In this document: in pieces, positions 10,634 through 20,773 of the stretch | Numbering within the stretch: the stretch's first letter is position 1 | Layout of the letters: each line of letters starts with the position of its first letter | Assembly: GCA_021414305.1 (NCBI GenBank) | Contig: JAIOOS010000013.1 | Span: 62,001-126,000 of the forward strand | Length of the DNA: 64,000 bases | Origin: Burkholderiales bacterium | GTDB taxonomy: Bacteria; Pseudomonadota; Gammaproteobacteria; Burkholderiales; Burkholderiaceae_C | Reading direction: 5' to 3' | Program-made: the position numbers and the translations under genes | Notes under the pieces: generated by a model | Seen by the model: only the letters and a program-made list of their open reading frames with translations | The model's database searches: none | Told to the model about the DNA's origin: nothing

Positions 10634-11730
10634 TTCAGGCTGGCGCGCAGGGCATCGATCATGAGCGCATTTTCCTCCGGCGTGCCGACGGTGAGACGCA
10701 GGCAGTTCGCGAGCAGCGGATGCATCCCGGCGACGTTCTTCACCAGCACCCCGCGCTCCTTCATGCCGCGAAACGCCGCGGCGCTGTCGGCGACGCGCAC
10801 GAGGAGCATGTTCGCCTCGCTGGGAAACACCTCGGCGCCCGGCGTCTGGCCGAGCGTCGCGAGCAGCTTCTCGCGCTCGCTGCGGATCGTCGCCGCCTGG
10901 CGCGCGAACTCGTCGGCGTGCTCCAGGGCGAACAGGGTCGCCTCGGCGTTGAGGGCGCCGATGTTGTAGGGCGGCCGCACCTTGTCGACCTCGTCGATCA
11001 GCGCGGCGGGGCCGGCAAGGTAGCCCAGGCGCACGCCGGCGAGCCCGAACTTGCTCAGCGTGCGCATCACCAGCAGGTGCGGCAGGGTGCCGACCCGGTC
11101 CATCCACGTTCGCGTGGAGAACGGCTGGTAGGCCTCGTCGATCACCACCAGCCCGTTCTGCCCGCCGATCGCGGCGACGATCCGCTCGACCGCCCCCTCG
11201 TCGAACAGGTTGGCGGTGGGGTTGTTCGGGCAGGCCAGGTAGGTGATCGCCGGGCGGTGCCGCTCGATCGCGGCGAGCATCGCATCCTCGTCGAGCTCGA
11301 AGCGCTCGCTGAGCGGCACGCCGACGAAGCGCAGGCCCTGCAGCTTCGCCGACATCTCGTACATCACGAACCCCGGCAGCGGCGCCAGGATGGTCGCGCC
11401 GGGCAGGTCGCAGGCCATCGCCAGCAGCGAGATCAGTTCGTCGGAGCCGTTGCCGAGCATGAGCTTGCAGCCGCCGGGAAGCTTCACGTACGCCGACAGC
11501 GCCGCGATCACCTGGCCGACGCAGGCGACCGGATAGCGGTTGATCGCCACCCTTCCGAGTCGCTCGCCGAGCTCACGCTGCAGCGCCTCGGGCAGGCGGA
11601 ACGGGTTTTCCATCGCGTCGAGCTTGACCAGGCCGCTGCTGTCCTGGATCGCGTAGGCGTGCATCGACTTCACGTCCTGGCGAATCACCGCGGCGATGCG
11701 CTTCTCGATCGAGGGCGGAGGGGTCGTCAT
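10630..11730 (-). CDS. hisC: Histidinol-phosphate aminotransferase
   Basis: PLP enzyme that transaminates imidazole acetol phosphate. It is 366 residues with a fold-type I layout: the PLP-phosphate segment GNGSDEL, the PLP-contacting [10 protein letters not shown]198 and Y201 in VIDEAYQPF, and the Schiff-base lysine K227 in [16 protein letters not shown], with the carboxylate-binding arginine in CLRLTVG. Starts and stops overlap by four bases with both hisD and hisB. The ATG at 11730 was chosen because it uses this overlap. Confidence 0.98.
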   Translation of the reverse strand: MTTPPPSIEKRIAAVIRQDVKSMHAYAIQDSSGLVKLDAMENPFRLPEALQRELGERLGRVAINRYPVACVGQVIAALSAYVKLPGGCKLMLGNGSDELISLLAMACDLPGATILAPLPGFVMYEMSAKLQGLRFVGVPLSERFELDEDAMLAAIERHRPAITYLACPNNPTANLFDEGAVERIVAAIGGQNGLVVIDEAYQPFSTRTWMDRVGTLPHLLVMRTLSKFGLAGVRLGYLAGPAALIDEVDKVRPPYNIGALNAEATLFALEHADEFARQAATIRSEREKLLATLGQTPGAEVFPSEANMLLVRVADSAAAFRGMKERGVLVKNVAGMHPLLANCLRLTVGTPEENALMIDALRASLK

Positions 11731-13070
11731 GGTCGATCCTGGGAGGGGGTCTTCTCGGGCGCGGCGAGGCGCATCTCGGCCGCGGCGGCATGCGCGTACA
11801 GGCCCTCGCCCCGCGCCAGCTCCATGGCGACCGGCCCGAGCGCTGCCGCGCCCTGGGCGCTGACCTCGATCAGGCTGGTGCGCTTCTGGAAGTCGTAGAC
11901 GCCGAGCGGCGAGGAGAAGCGCGCCGTCCCCGCGGTCGGCAGCACGTGGTTCGGGCCGGCGCAGTAATCGCCCAGGCTCTCGCTGGTGAACGCGCCGAGG
12001 AAGATCGCGCCGGCATGGCGCAGCAGCGGCTCCCAGCGGCCGGGGTCGCGGGCGCTGACCTCGAGGTGCTCGGGCGCGATCCGGTTGCTGATCTCGCACG
12101 CCTCTTCCATCGAGCGCGTCAGCACCAGGGCGCCGCGCCCTTCGAGCGAGGCGCGGATCACGTCGCGGCGCGGCATCGCGGGCAGCAGCCGCTCCATCGC
12201 CTCCGCCACGCGGTCGAGGTACGCCGGGTCGGGGCAGAGCAGGATGCTTTGCGCGAGCTGGTCGTGCTCGGCCTGGCTGAACAGGTCCATCGCCACCCAG
12301 TCGGGCGGCGTCGTGCCGTCGGCGAGCACCAGGATCTCGCTCGGCCCGGCGATCATGTCGATGCCGACCGTTCCGAACACGCGCCGCTTGGCGCTGGCGA
12401 CGTAAGCGTTGCCCGGGCCGGTGATCTTGTGCACCGCCGGTATCGATGCCGTGCCGTAGGCGAGCGCCGCGATCGCCTGCGCGCCGCCGATCGCGAGCAC
12501 CCGGTCGACGCCAGCCACCGCGGCCGCGGCGAGCACCAGCGGGTTGCGCGCGCCGCCCGGCATCGGCGCCACCATGATGATCTCGCCCACGCCCGCCACC
12601 CTGGCCGGCACCGCGCTCATCAGCACGCTCGACGGATACGCCGCCTTGCCGCCGGGCACGTAGATGCCGACCCGGTCGAGCGGCGTCACCTTCTGCCCGA
12701 GCAGGCTGCCGTCGGCGTCGCGGTAGCTCCAGCTCTTGCCCGCAACCTCGAGCTGGCGCTCGTGGAAGGCGCGGATCCGGGCGGTGGCGCTCTCGAGCGC
12801 GCTGCGTTGCGCGGCAGGCAGGCCGTCGCGCGCCGCGCGCAGATCGGCCGGCGCGACCTCGAGCGCGGCCAGCGACGCCGCCTCCACGGCGTCGAAGCGC
12901 CGCGTGTACTCGAGCACCGCCGCGTCGCCGCGCCGGCGCACGTCGGCGAGGATGGCGGCGACGCTGGCCTCGACCTCGTCGTCGACGGCGGCGTCATAGG
13001 CGAGCAGCTGCGTCAGCGCCGCGGCGAAGCCCGCGCCGCGGCTGTCGAGCCGGCGCAGCGCGAGGCTCAT
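11727..13070 (-). CDS. hisD: Histidinol dehydrogenase
   Basis: Zinc- and NAD-dependent enzyme catalysing the last two steps of histidine synthesis, histidinol to histidine. It has 447 residues. Recognisable segments are [30 protein letters not shown] and [14 protein letters not shown]; zinc ligands Q266 and H269 are in SQAEHDQ and the catalytic pair E334-H335 is in APEHLE. The chosen ATG at 13070 overlaps the hisG stop; a longer open frame upstream runs through hisG in another frame and is not coding. Confidence 0.98.
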   Translation of the reverse strand: MSLALRRLDSRGAGFAAALTQLLAYDAAVDDEVEASVAAILADVRRRGDAAVLEYTRRFDAVEAASLAALEVAPADLRAARDGLPAAQRSALESATARIRAFHERQLEVAGKSWSYRDADGSLLGQKVTPLDRVGIYVPGGKAAYPSSVLMSAVPARVAGVGEIIMVAPMPGGARNPLVLAAAAVAGVDRVLAIGGAQAIAALAYGTASIPAVHKITGPGNAYVASAKRRVFGTVGIDMIAGPSEILVLADGTTPPDWVAMDLFSQAEHDQLAQSILLCPDPAYLDRVAEAMERLLPAMPRRDVIRASLEGRGALVLTRSMEEACEISNRIAPEHLEVSARDPGRWEPLLRHAGAIFLGAFTSESLGDYCAGPNHVLPTAGTARFSSPLGVYDFQKRTSLIEVSAQGAAALGPVAMELARGEGLYAHAAAAEMRLAAPEKTPSQDRP

Positions 13071-13714
13071 TTCGCGGCCGCCGCGACCGCCTTCGCGAGC
13101 GCGTCGACGATGGCCCGGATCGGTTCGCGCTTCAACTTCAGCGCCGCCCGGTTGACGACCAGCCGGGCCGAGATCTGCATGATCTGCTCCACCTCGGCGA
13201 GCGCGTTCGCCTTCAGCGTGTGGCCCGAGGCGACCAGGTCGACGATCGCATCGGCCAGGCCGGTGAGCGGCGCCAGCTCCATCGAGCCGTAGAGCTTGAT
13301 CAGGTCGACGTGCACGCCCTTGTCGGCGAAGTGATCGCGCGCGATCTGCGTGAACTTGGTGGCGACGCGGATCCGCGAGCCCTGCTTCACCGCGGCGGCG
13401 TAGTCGAAGTCGAGCGGCGCGGCGACGCTCATCCTGCACTTGGCGACGCCGAGGTCGAGCGGCCGGTAGAGGCCCTCGCCGCCGTGCTCGACCAGGGTGT
13501 CGAGGCCGACCACGCCGAGGTCGGCGCCGCCGTGCTGCACGTAGGTGGGCACGTCGCTCGCGCGGACCAGGACGATGCGCAGGTCGGGCCGCGAGGTGGC
13601 GACGATCAGCTTGCGGCTCGCCTCGGGGTCTTCGGCCAGGGCGATGCCGGCGGCGGCGAGCAGCGGCAGGGTCTCGTCGAGGATCCGCCCCTTCGACAGG
13701 GCCAGAGTGATCAT
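13067..13714 (-). CDS. hisG: ATP phosphoribosyltransferase, short form
   Basis: Catalyses the first committed step of histidine synthesis, joining ATP and PRPP (the product of prs at 840-1802). At 215 residues it lacks the C-terminal allosteric domain, so it is the HisGS form, which in known systems needs the regulatory partner HisZ; no hisZ is in this window. Motifs: [15 protein letters not shown] at the N-terminus, [11 protein letters not shown], and the PRPP-binding region near [15 protein letters not shown]. It lies seven bases downstream of murA and is coupled to hisD by ATGA. Confidence 0.97.
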   Translation of the reverse strand: MITLALSKGRILDETLPLLAAAGIALAEDPEASRKLIVATSRPDLRIVLVRASDVPTYVQHGGADLGVVGLDTLVEHGGEGLYRPLDLGVAKCRMSVAAPLDFDYAAAVKQGSRIRVATKFTQIARDHFADKGVHVDLIKLYGSMELAPLTGLADAIVDLVASGHTLKANALAEVEQIMQISARLVVNRAALKLKREPIRAIVDALAKAVAAAAK

Positions 13715-13721
13715 GCCGCGC

Positions 13722-14984
<1,263 letters not shown>

Positions 14985-15020
14985 GGAAAGGGAACGAGAG
15001 GGCTGCGCTTGTCGCGCGCC

Positions 15021-15269
15021 TCAGGCGGGGTTGTTGCGGTATTCGGCGGGCGTGAGCGTCTTCATCGACAGCGCGTGGATCTGCTCGCGCATGCGCTCGC
15101 CGAGAGCCTTGTAGACCCGCTGGTGTCGGGCGATGCGGGTCGTGCCCTCGAACTCGGCCGAGACGATGGTGGCGAAGAAATGGCGCCCGTCGCCTTCGAC
15201 CTCGACATGCTCGCAGGGCAGGCCGTCGGCGATGAAACGCTGGATGTCTTCGGGAGTGGGGTCGGCCAT
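15021..15269 (-). CDS. BolA/IbaG family protein
   Basis: An 82-residue BolA-fold protein; family members bind monothiol glutaredoxins and a [2Fe-2S] cluster. The core FEGTTRIARHQRVYKALGERM carries the conserved histidine and the RHQRVYxAL helix, and HALSMKTLTPAEY is the typical C-terminal strand. ATG at 15269 gives MADPTPEDIQRFI. It lies just upstream of murA, as ibaG does in many Proteobacteria. A larger open frame upstream is non-coding. Confidence 0.92.
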   Translation of the reverse strand: MADPTPEDIQRFIADGLPCEHVEVEGDGRHFFATIVSAEFEGTTRIARHQRVYKALGERMREQIHALSMKTLTPAEYRNNPA

Positions 15270-15471
15270 GGGCCGATTATCGCCGTCCGCGACATCGGTC
15301 AGGATGTGGGCGTCCTTCGCCGGGGGGCGCTTGCAAGTCGCGGCGGCCTGAAAACCGACCCGGAGGCGCAGCCCCGGGTCGTCGTTCGCGGCAAGGCGCC
15401 CAGGGCAGGCTGATGAGTCGTTCCCGTGAACAGGGGGATGGACCGAGTCTGCGCAGCGGGCGCCTAATGCC

Positions 15472-15493
15472 CGAGGCCTCCGGCCTCGAAGGA
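15472..15493 (+). promoter_or_regulatory. Hairpin abutting the Shine-Dalgarno of the PEP-CTERM gene
   Basis: CGAGGCC (15472-15478) pairs with GGCCTCG (15482-15488) around a TCC loop: a perfect 7-bp GC-rich stem. The Shine-Dalgarno AAGGA (15489-15493) begins at the next base, and ATG follows at 15503. The position suggests an effect on ribosome access or mRNA stability; this is inference from placement alone. Confidence 0.4.
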
Positions 15494-15502
15494 ACCCGCC
15501 CC

Positions 15503-16141
15503 ATGTCGCATCGCCGTTTTTCCGCCTGGACGCGCCGCCTCGGCGCGCTGTTCTTCGCCGCCGCCTGCGCCGGGCCCGCCGCGGCACTGACGCTGCAGGG
15601 GGCGGCCTACATCGCCCCCTCCACGACGATTGCGCCGTGCCCGGTGGCGGCCTGCGGCGGCTTCGGCACCAACATCCTCGAGATCGCAGACGGCGACACC
15701 TCGAATTTCAACGGCTTCGCGGGCAGCGACGGCCTGCTCGGCATCATCGACCTCGATCTGCTCGGCAACTTCGACCTGACCGGCTTTTCGCTCTGGAACG
15801 ACATCAACGTCTTCCACGAAGGGGTAGGCACGTTCCAGCTCCGCTTCTACGACGCGGCCGACGCGCTCATCACCACCTCCGCCATCTTCACCGCGCCCGA
15901 CGGGCAGTTCGCCGCGGGGGTCTACAGCTTCGCCTCGGTGGCCAACGTCAGCCGGGTCGAGCTCGAGGTGCTGAGCCTGCTGACCGGCGGCGTCTGCTGC
16001 CGGATCGAGATTCGCGAGGTCGCGTTCGAGGGGCAGGCGGCGGCCATTCCGGAGCCGGAGACCTATGCGCTGATGCTGGCCGGGCTCGGGCTCGTCGGCT
16101 TCGCGGCGCGCCGCCGCAGGCGCGCGGCCACGGCGCGCTGA
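15503..16141 (+). CDS. PEP-CTERM sorting-domain protein
   Basis: A 212-residue exported protein with an Arg-rich N-region and Sec signal peptide (residues 1-29, cleavage near GPAAA) and a textbook C-terminal PEP-CTERM signal: PEPE at 183-186, a hydrophobic segment ALMLAGLGLVGFA, then an RRRRR cluster. Such proteins are cleaved and anchored by an exosortase (EpsH/XrtA type), which must be encoded elsewhere. The mature domain is beta-rich with cysteines in CPVAAC and GVCCR; I cannot assign its fold. ATG at 15503 is preceded by AAGGA. It converges on the sugar-acid operon. Confidence 0.9.
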   Translation: MSHRRFSAWTRRLGALFFAAACAGPAAALTLQGAAYIAPSTTIAPCPVAACGGFGTNILEIADGDTSNFNGFAGSDGLLGIIDLDLLGNFDLTGFSLWNDINVFHEGVGTFQLRFYDAADALITTSAIFTAPDGQFAAGVYSFASVANVSRVELEVLSLLTGGVCCRIEIREVAFEGQAAAIPEPETYALMLAGLGLVGFAARRRRRAATAR

Positions 16142-16199
16142 ATCGGCGCATGCAGCGCAGCGCCGGGTACAGCGGTGCGAAGGGCGAGGACGCGGCGAC

Positions 16200-17168
16200 T
16201 CAGCGCAGCGATACCTCGTTCGCGAGCGGCTCGCCGGCATAGAAGCGCTGGACGTTCGCAAACACGGCGCGCATCTTGACGACCAGGGCGTCGCGGGTGC
16301 CGGCCGAGATGTGCGGCGTGACGACGACATTGCGCAGCTTCAGCAGCGGATCTGAAATCGCCGGCGGCTCCTTCTCGAACACGTCGAGGCCGGCTCCGCC
16401 GAGCCGGCCGTCGGCCAGCGCCTCGGCCAGCGCGACCTCGTCGATCAGGCCGCCGCGCGCGGTGTTGAGGATCAGCGCGCCAGGCTTCATCTTCGCGATC
16501 GCGGCGCGGTCGACGATGTGGCGCGTGGCCGGCGTCAGCGGCACGTGCAGCGTCAGCAGGTCCGAGCGGGCGAGCAGCGCCTCGAAATCGACCCGCTCCA
16601 GGCCGAGCTCGCGCTCCCTGGCCGCCGGCAGCGGCTGGGCCGGGTCGAAGTAGAGCCCCCGGGTGCCGAACGCGCGCAGCCGTTCGGCGAGGGCCTGGCC
16701 GATCCGGCCCATGCCGAGGTAGCCGACCGTCATGCCGCACAGTTCGCGCGATTCGGGGCGCAGCGCGTTGATGTGCCAGCGGCCCTGGCGCAGCTCGGCG
16801 TCGGCGTAGGGCAGGCGCTTGCAGACGGCCAGCGCGAGCATCACCGCGTGCTCGGCGACGCCGGTGGTCGTGCCTTCCGGCGTGAGCGCCAGGGGAATCC
16901 TGCGCTCGGCCAGCGCCGCCCAGTCGACCGTGTCGTGGTAACCGACGCCCTGGTGATGCACGAGGCGCAGCCGCGTCCCGGAATCGATGACCGCTCGCCG
17001 CAACGGCGCCGAAGCGACGACGGCGACCTCGCAGTCGCGAATCTTCTCGATCCGCTCGGCCTCGTCGTCAGCCTCGAGCGTGAGCAGCTCGAAGCCCACA
17101 GGCAGCTCGCCGCGGATGATCGCGTAGACCGCCTCGGTCGCCTGCGAGTTGTACAGGACGCGGGGCAC
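16200..17168 (-). CDS. D-2-hydroxyacid dehydrogenase family protein
   Basis: NAD(P)-dependent 2-hydroxyacid/2-oxoacid oxidoreductase of 322 residues. The cofactor-binding loop GxGxxG is at 152-157 (LGMGRIG), with D175 as the likely NAD-selecting acidic residue. The catalytic set is complete: R238 (NTARGG), E267 (DVFEKEP) and H286 (TPHISAG). The start is a GTG at 17168, eight bases after the stop of the RraA-family gene; a longer frame extends over that gene in another frame. It is the last gene of the eight-gene operon, so it may reduce or oxidise a 2-oxo acid released by the pathway. The exact substrate is unknown. Confidence 0.88.
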   Translation of the reverse strand: MPRVLYNSQATEAVYAIIRGELPVGFELLTLEADDEAERIEKIRDCEVAVVASAPLRRAVIDSGTRLRLVHHQGVGYHDTVDWAALAERRIPLALTPEGTTTGVAEHAVMLALAVCKRLPYADAELRQGRWHINALRPESRELCGMTVGYLGMGRIGQALAERLRAFGTRGLYFDPAQPLPAARERELGLERVDFEALLARSDLLTLHVPLTPATRHIVDRAAIAKMKPGALILNTARGGLIDEVALAEALADGRLGGAGLDVFEKEPPAISDPLLKLRNVVVTPHISAGTRDALVVKMRAVFANVQRFYAGEPLANEVSLR

Positions 17169-17175
17169 GCTGGCC

Positions 17176-17862
17176 TCAGTCGACGAAACGCACGCCCTTG
17201 GCGGCGATCGTCGCCTGCACCCAGGTCGCGCTCTTCGCGCCGGCGCGAATCGCCTCGTCCATCTCCGCCTCCTTGGCGGCGACGGCGGCGAGCCGGGCCA
17301 CGATCTCGGCGGCACGCTCGCGCGGCACGACGACGACGCCGTTCTTGTCGCCGACCAGGATGTCGCCGGAGTGCACCGCAAGGCCGCCGATCACGACCGA
17401 GAGGCCGATCTCGCCCGGCCCGTCCTTGAACGGCGAGTTGGGCGAGACGCCGCGCGCGAACACCGGAATGCCGACCGCATCGATGCCGACGACGTCGCGA
17501 ACCAGGCCGTCGGTGACGCAGGCGACGACGCCCTTGTTGTGCGCCACGCCGAGCCAGGCGTCGCCGACGACCGAGGCCTGCTCGTAGTCGCCGGTCTCGA
17601 TCACGACCACGTCGCCCGGCTGCGCGTAGTCGATCGCCGCCCAGGCCGCCAGGTTGTCGCGGGCCCGGCTGCGCACCGCCAGGGCGACACCGGTGAAGGC
17701 GGCGGCCGCGCCGATCGGCCGGATGCGGTGATCGAGCGCGCCTTGCCGGCCCATCGCGTCGACCACCCAGCCGACGGCGATGCCGGTGAGCGCGTGCACA
17801 TGCGCGGGGTCGGGCCGGGCGAATTCGCGGCGCACGGTCAGGGCGGGTTCGGCAGCGGCCAT
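17176..17862 (-). CDS. RraA family protein (aldolase/decarboxylase-like)
   Basis: A 228-residue member of the RraA/HMG-CHA aldolase family. Members are trimeric metal-dependent enzymes that cleave or decarboxylate 4-hydroxy-2-oxo acids, or in E. coli bind RNase E. The key segment VTDGLVRDV supplies the conserved Asp-x-x-x-Arg-Asp metal- and substrate-binding group, and the preceding GVAHNKGVVACV and GDVVVIETGD match the family. Position between a sugar ABC transporter and a hydroxyacid dehydrogenase argues for an enzyme, such as a 2-oxo acid aldolase, rather than an RNase regulator. Confidence 0.85.
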   Translation of the reverse strand: MAAAEPALTVRREFARPDPAHVHALTGIAVGWVVDAMGRQGALDHRIRPIGAAAAFTGVALAVRSRARDNLAAWAAIDYAQPGDVVVIETGDYEQASVVGDAWLGVAHNKGVVACVTDGLVRDVVGIDAVGIPVFARGVSPNSPFKDGPGEIGLSVVIGGLAVHSGDILVGDKNGVVVVPRERAAEIVARLAAVAAKEAEMDEAIRAGAKSATWVQATIAAKGVRFVD

Positions 17863-17899
17863 GGGAACGCTTTCGTTGATTCGAGGGTCGAGGCGAAGG

Positions 17900-18979
17900 C
17901 TAGCCGAGCGCGTTGCCCGATGCCGCGTCGAACAGCCGCGCCTTCGCCAGGTCGGGACGCAGGTGCAGCCGATCTGCGACGCTGACCGTGGCGTCGCGGC
18001 CGAGGCGCGCCGTCATCTCGGCCTCCGAGCCGTCGATCCGCAGCAGCGCGATCGTCTCGGCGCCGAGCGGCTCGACCGCGGTCACCTCGGTGGCGATCGC
18101 GTCGTCGCCCGGCTCGCCCACGGCCAGGTCTTCAGGGCGCACGCCGAACACCAGGCCGGGCGCGCTCGCGGCGTCCCGTGCGAGTTCGGGCGGCAAGGCC
18201 AGCCGCGCCGCGCCGATGACAAGCCGGTCGCCCTCCAGCCGCGCAGGCATCAGGTTCATCGGCGGGTTGCCCAGGAAGCCGGCGACGAACAGGTTGGCCG
18301 GGCGGCGGTAGACCTCGAGCGGCGCGCCGATCTGCACCACCCTGCCCTTGTCCATGATGCAGATGCGGCTGCCCATGGTCATCGCCTCGACCTGATCGTG
18401 GGTGACGTAGATCATGGTCGCGCCCAGGCGCCGGTGCAGCTTGATCAGCTCGCCGCGGGTGGAGACGCGCAGCGACGCGTCGAGATTGGAAAGCGGCTCG
18501 TCGAAGAGAAAGACCTTGGGGTCGCGGACGATGGCGCGACCGAGCGCGACGCGCTGGCGCTGGCCGCCGGATAGGGCGTAGGGCTTGCGGTCGAGCAGCA
18601 CGCCGAGGCCGAGCGTTGCCGCCACGTCCTGCACGCGACGCGTGATCTCGGTCTTGTCGATGCCGCGGCGGCGCAAGCCGAAGCCGAGGTTGTCGCGCAC
18701 GGTCATGTGCGGATAGAGCGCGTACGACTGGAACACCATGGCGATGTCGCGGTCCTTCGACGGCACCTCGTTGACGACGCGCCCGTCGATGGCGAGCTCG
18801 CCCGAGGAGATGGCCTCCAGGCCGGCGATCATGCGCAGCGTCGTCGACTTGCCGCAGCCCGAAGGCCCGAGCAGCACCATGAATTCGCCATGGGCGACGG
18901 CGAGGCTGACGTGGTCGACGGCGAGATCGGTCGAGCGCTCGTAGCGCTTGCACAGTTGGTCGAGGGTGACGGTGGCCAT
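17900..18979 (-). CDS. Sugar ABC transporter ATP-binding protein (UgpC/MsmK type)
   Basis: CUT1-family ATPase, 359 residues. Walker A GPSGCGKST is at 38-46, the signature LSGGQ at 136-140, Walker B ending in D160-E161 (FLFDEPLSNLD), then a switch histidine in YVTHDQ. The C-terminal ~120 residues form the TOBE/OB regulatory domain typical of MalK-like ATPases. It sits 31 bases downstream of the MalG-like permease and energises that transporter. Confidence 0.93.
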   Translation of the reverse strand: MATVTLDQLCKRYERSTDLAVDHVSLAVAHGEFMVLLGPSGCGKSTTLRMIAGLEAISSGELAIDGRVVNEVPSKDRDIAMVFQSYALYPHMTVRDNLGFGLRRRGIDKTEITRRVQDVAATLGLGVLLDRKPYALSGGQRQRVALGRAIVRDPKVFLFDEPLSNLDASLRVSTRGELIKLHRRLGATMIYVTHDQVEAMTMGSRICIMDKGRVVQIGAPLEVYRRPANLFVAGFLGNPPMNLMPARLEGDRLVIGAARLALPPELARDAASAPGLVFGVRPEDLAVGEPGDDAIATEVTAVEPLGAETIALLRIDGSEAEMTARLGRDATVSVADRLHLRPDLAKARLFDAASGNALG

Positions 18980-19010
18980 CGTCGTTTCCGTCAGCGAGCG
19001 GCGCGGCGGC

Positions 19011-19847
19011 TCACTTGACCGCCCCCGCCGTCATGCCCTGGATCAGCTTCTCGGAGAAGAAGGCGTAGATCATCACTACCGGAATGATCGCGATCATCAG
19101 GCCGGTGGAGATCATGCCGATGTCTTCCATCTGGTCGCCCATGAAGCGCTGGATGCCGAGCGGCAGGGTGCGCTTGTCCTCGTCGGTGATGAGCACGACG
19201 GCGTACAGGAATTCGTTCCACAGCAGGATGGTGTTGAGGATGATGGTGGTGGAAAGCGCCGGCAGGGCGATCGGCAGCGAGATCCGCCAGAAGATCGACC
19301 ATTCCGAATAGCCGTCGATGCGCGCCGCCTCGAACAGGTCGTTCGGGATGCGCGAGAAGAAGCTCTCGAGGATGTAGATCGTGATCGGCAGCTGGAACGC
19401 CACGTAGACCAGCGTCAGGCCGAACAGGCTGTTGAACAGGCCGTACTGCACCAGGATCTGGAACAGGGCGATGATCGTGATCTGCGGCGGGAAGATGATC
19501 GTGCTGAAGATGATGAAGTAGAGGACCCGGTTCAGGCGGAACCGGTAGCGCGCGAAGCAGTGCGCCGCCATCGCCCCCACCAGCGTCAGGATCGCCACCG
19601 CCGAGAGCACCACCAGCAGGCTGTTGCCGAAGTAGACGCCGTAGTTCGAGTTGAACCAGGCGTCGGGAAACTTCTCCCAGTGCAGCGTGTCGGGCAGGCG
19701 GAAGTGGTCCTTGGAGATCTCGCTCGTGGTGCGCAGCGACATCGAGGCGACCCAGAGAAAGGGGCCGGCGGCGAGCAGGGTGTAGATCGCCAGCGCCGAG
19801 ACCAGCACGACCTGCTTGAGCTTGTCTGCTCCGGGACGCGTGCTCAC
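19011..19847 (-). CDS. Sugar ABC transporter permease, MalG type
   Basis: Inner-membrane permease of 278 residues with six predicted helices. The cytoplasmic coupling (EAA) loop is at EAARIDGYSEWSIFWRISLP, the region that docks on the ATPase. It forms the heterodimer with the MalF-like permease whose stop lies three bases upstream. Member of the CUT1 carbohydrate uptake family. Confidence 0.93.
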   Translation of the reverse strand: MSTRPGADKLKQVVLVSALAIYTLLAAGPFLWVASMSLRTTSEISKDHFRLPDTLHWEKFPDAWFNSNYGVYFGNSLLVVLSAVAILTLVGAMAAHCFARYRFRLNRVLYFIIFSTIIFPPQITIIALFQILVQYGLFNSLFGLTLVYVAFQLPITIYILESFFSRIPNDLFEAARIDGYSEWSIFWRISLPIALPALSTTIILNTILLWNEFLYAVVLITDEDKRTLPLGIQRFMGDQMEDIGMISTGLMIAIIPVVMIYAFFSEKLIQGMTAGAVK

Positions 19848-19850
19848 GCT

Positions 19851-20747
19851 TCAGTACTCCAGCTTCTCGCGCTGGCGGAACAGCCAGGTCAGCGTCAGCA
19901 CCGAGGTCAGCACGATCACGAACCAGACCGAGGCCACGGCCGACGGATATCCGAGGTCGAAGGTGTTCCACTCGAAGGCGCGCTTGTAGACGTAGGTCGA
20001 GACCGTCTCGGTCGCCCAGAGCGGCCCGCCCTTGGTCGTGATCCACACCAGGTCGAAGATCTTCATCTTGCCGACGAACGAGAGCACGATCAGGTTGAGC
20101 ACGGTCGCGCGGATCATCGGCACGATCACGAACACGAGCTTGCTCCACCAGCCGCAGTTGTCGAGCTCGGCCGCCTCGATCACCTCCGAAGGCAGCGAGT
20201 GCAGCGCCGCCAGCAGCACCACCATGTTGAAGCCGGTCCACATCCAGGTGGTGATGAAGATCAGCGCCGGCAGCGCCGTTTCCGGCTTGCCGAGCCAGGC
20301 GCGGGTCCAGGACTGCAGGCCGAGCGCGCGCAGCGCGTAGTTCACCGCGCCCCAGTCGTAGTTGTAGATCCAGGCCCAGATGATCCCGACCACCACGTAC
20401 GACATCAGCACCGGCGTGAACCAGGCGATGCGGAAGAACCGCGCGCCGGGCACCTTGGCGTAGAGCGCCAGCGCCAGCACCAGCGCGATCGAGACCTCGA
20501 ACAGCGGCGAGGTGCAGGCCCAGATCAGCGTGTTGCGGACGGCGCGCCAGAAGATGTCGTCCTTGGCGAGCTCGGCGAAGTTGGCCAGGCCGACGAACTC
20601 GTGCTTGTTCGGCAGCACGATGTGCAGGCTGTTCCACAGCGTCTTCACCACCGGGTAGGCGGTGAAGGCGACGTAGAGCGTCAGCGCCGGCAGCAGGAAG
20701 AGCGTGACCGCCTTCCACGGCGTGCGCAGCGCCCGCGCCTCATGCAT
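19851..20747 (-). CDS. Sugar ABC transporter permease, MalF type
   Basis: Inner-membrane permease of 298 residues with six predicted helices starting at LFLLPALTLYVAFTAYPVV. The EAA coupling loop reads EAAELDNCGWWSKLVFVIVP. It lies 26 bases downstream of the binding-protein gene and three bases upstream of the second permease, so the transporter genes form one tight unit. Shorter than E. coli MalF because it lacks the large periplasmic insert, as usual for sugar CUT1 systems. Confidence 0.93.
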   Translation of the reverse strand: MHEARALRTPWKAVTLFLLPALTLYVAFTAYPVVKTLWNSLHIVLPNKHEFVGLANFAELAKDDIFWRAVRNTLIWACTSPLFEVSIALVLALALYAKVPGARFFRIAWFTPVLMSYVVVGIIWAWIYNYDWGAVNYALRALGLQSWTRAWLGKPETALPALIFITTWMWTGFNMVVLLAALHSLPSEVIEAAELDNCGWWSKLVFVIVPMIRATVLNLIVLSFVGKMKIFDLVWITTKGGPLWATETVSTYVYKRAFEWNTFDLGYPSAVASVWFVIVLTSVLTLTWLFRQREKLEY

Positions 20748-20773
20748 TCAGGGCAGCTCCGCCGGACGCATTC

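Noticed and set aside
15320..15335. Possible sigma-54 promoter (GGGGGGCGC then TTGCA) upstream of the PEP-CTERM gene
   Set aside because: The -12-like TTGCA is present, but the -24 GG falls out of register with the TGGCAC consensus and the tract is simply G-rich.
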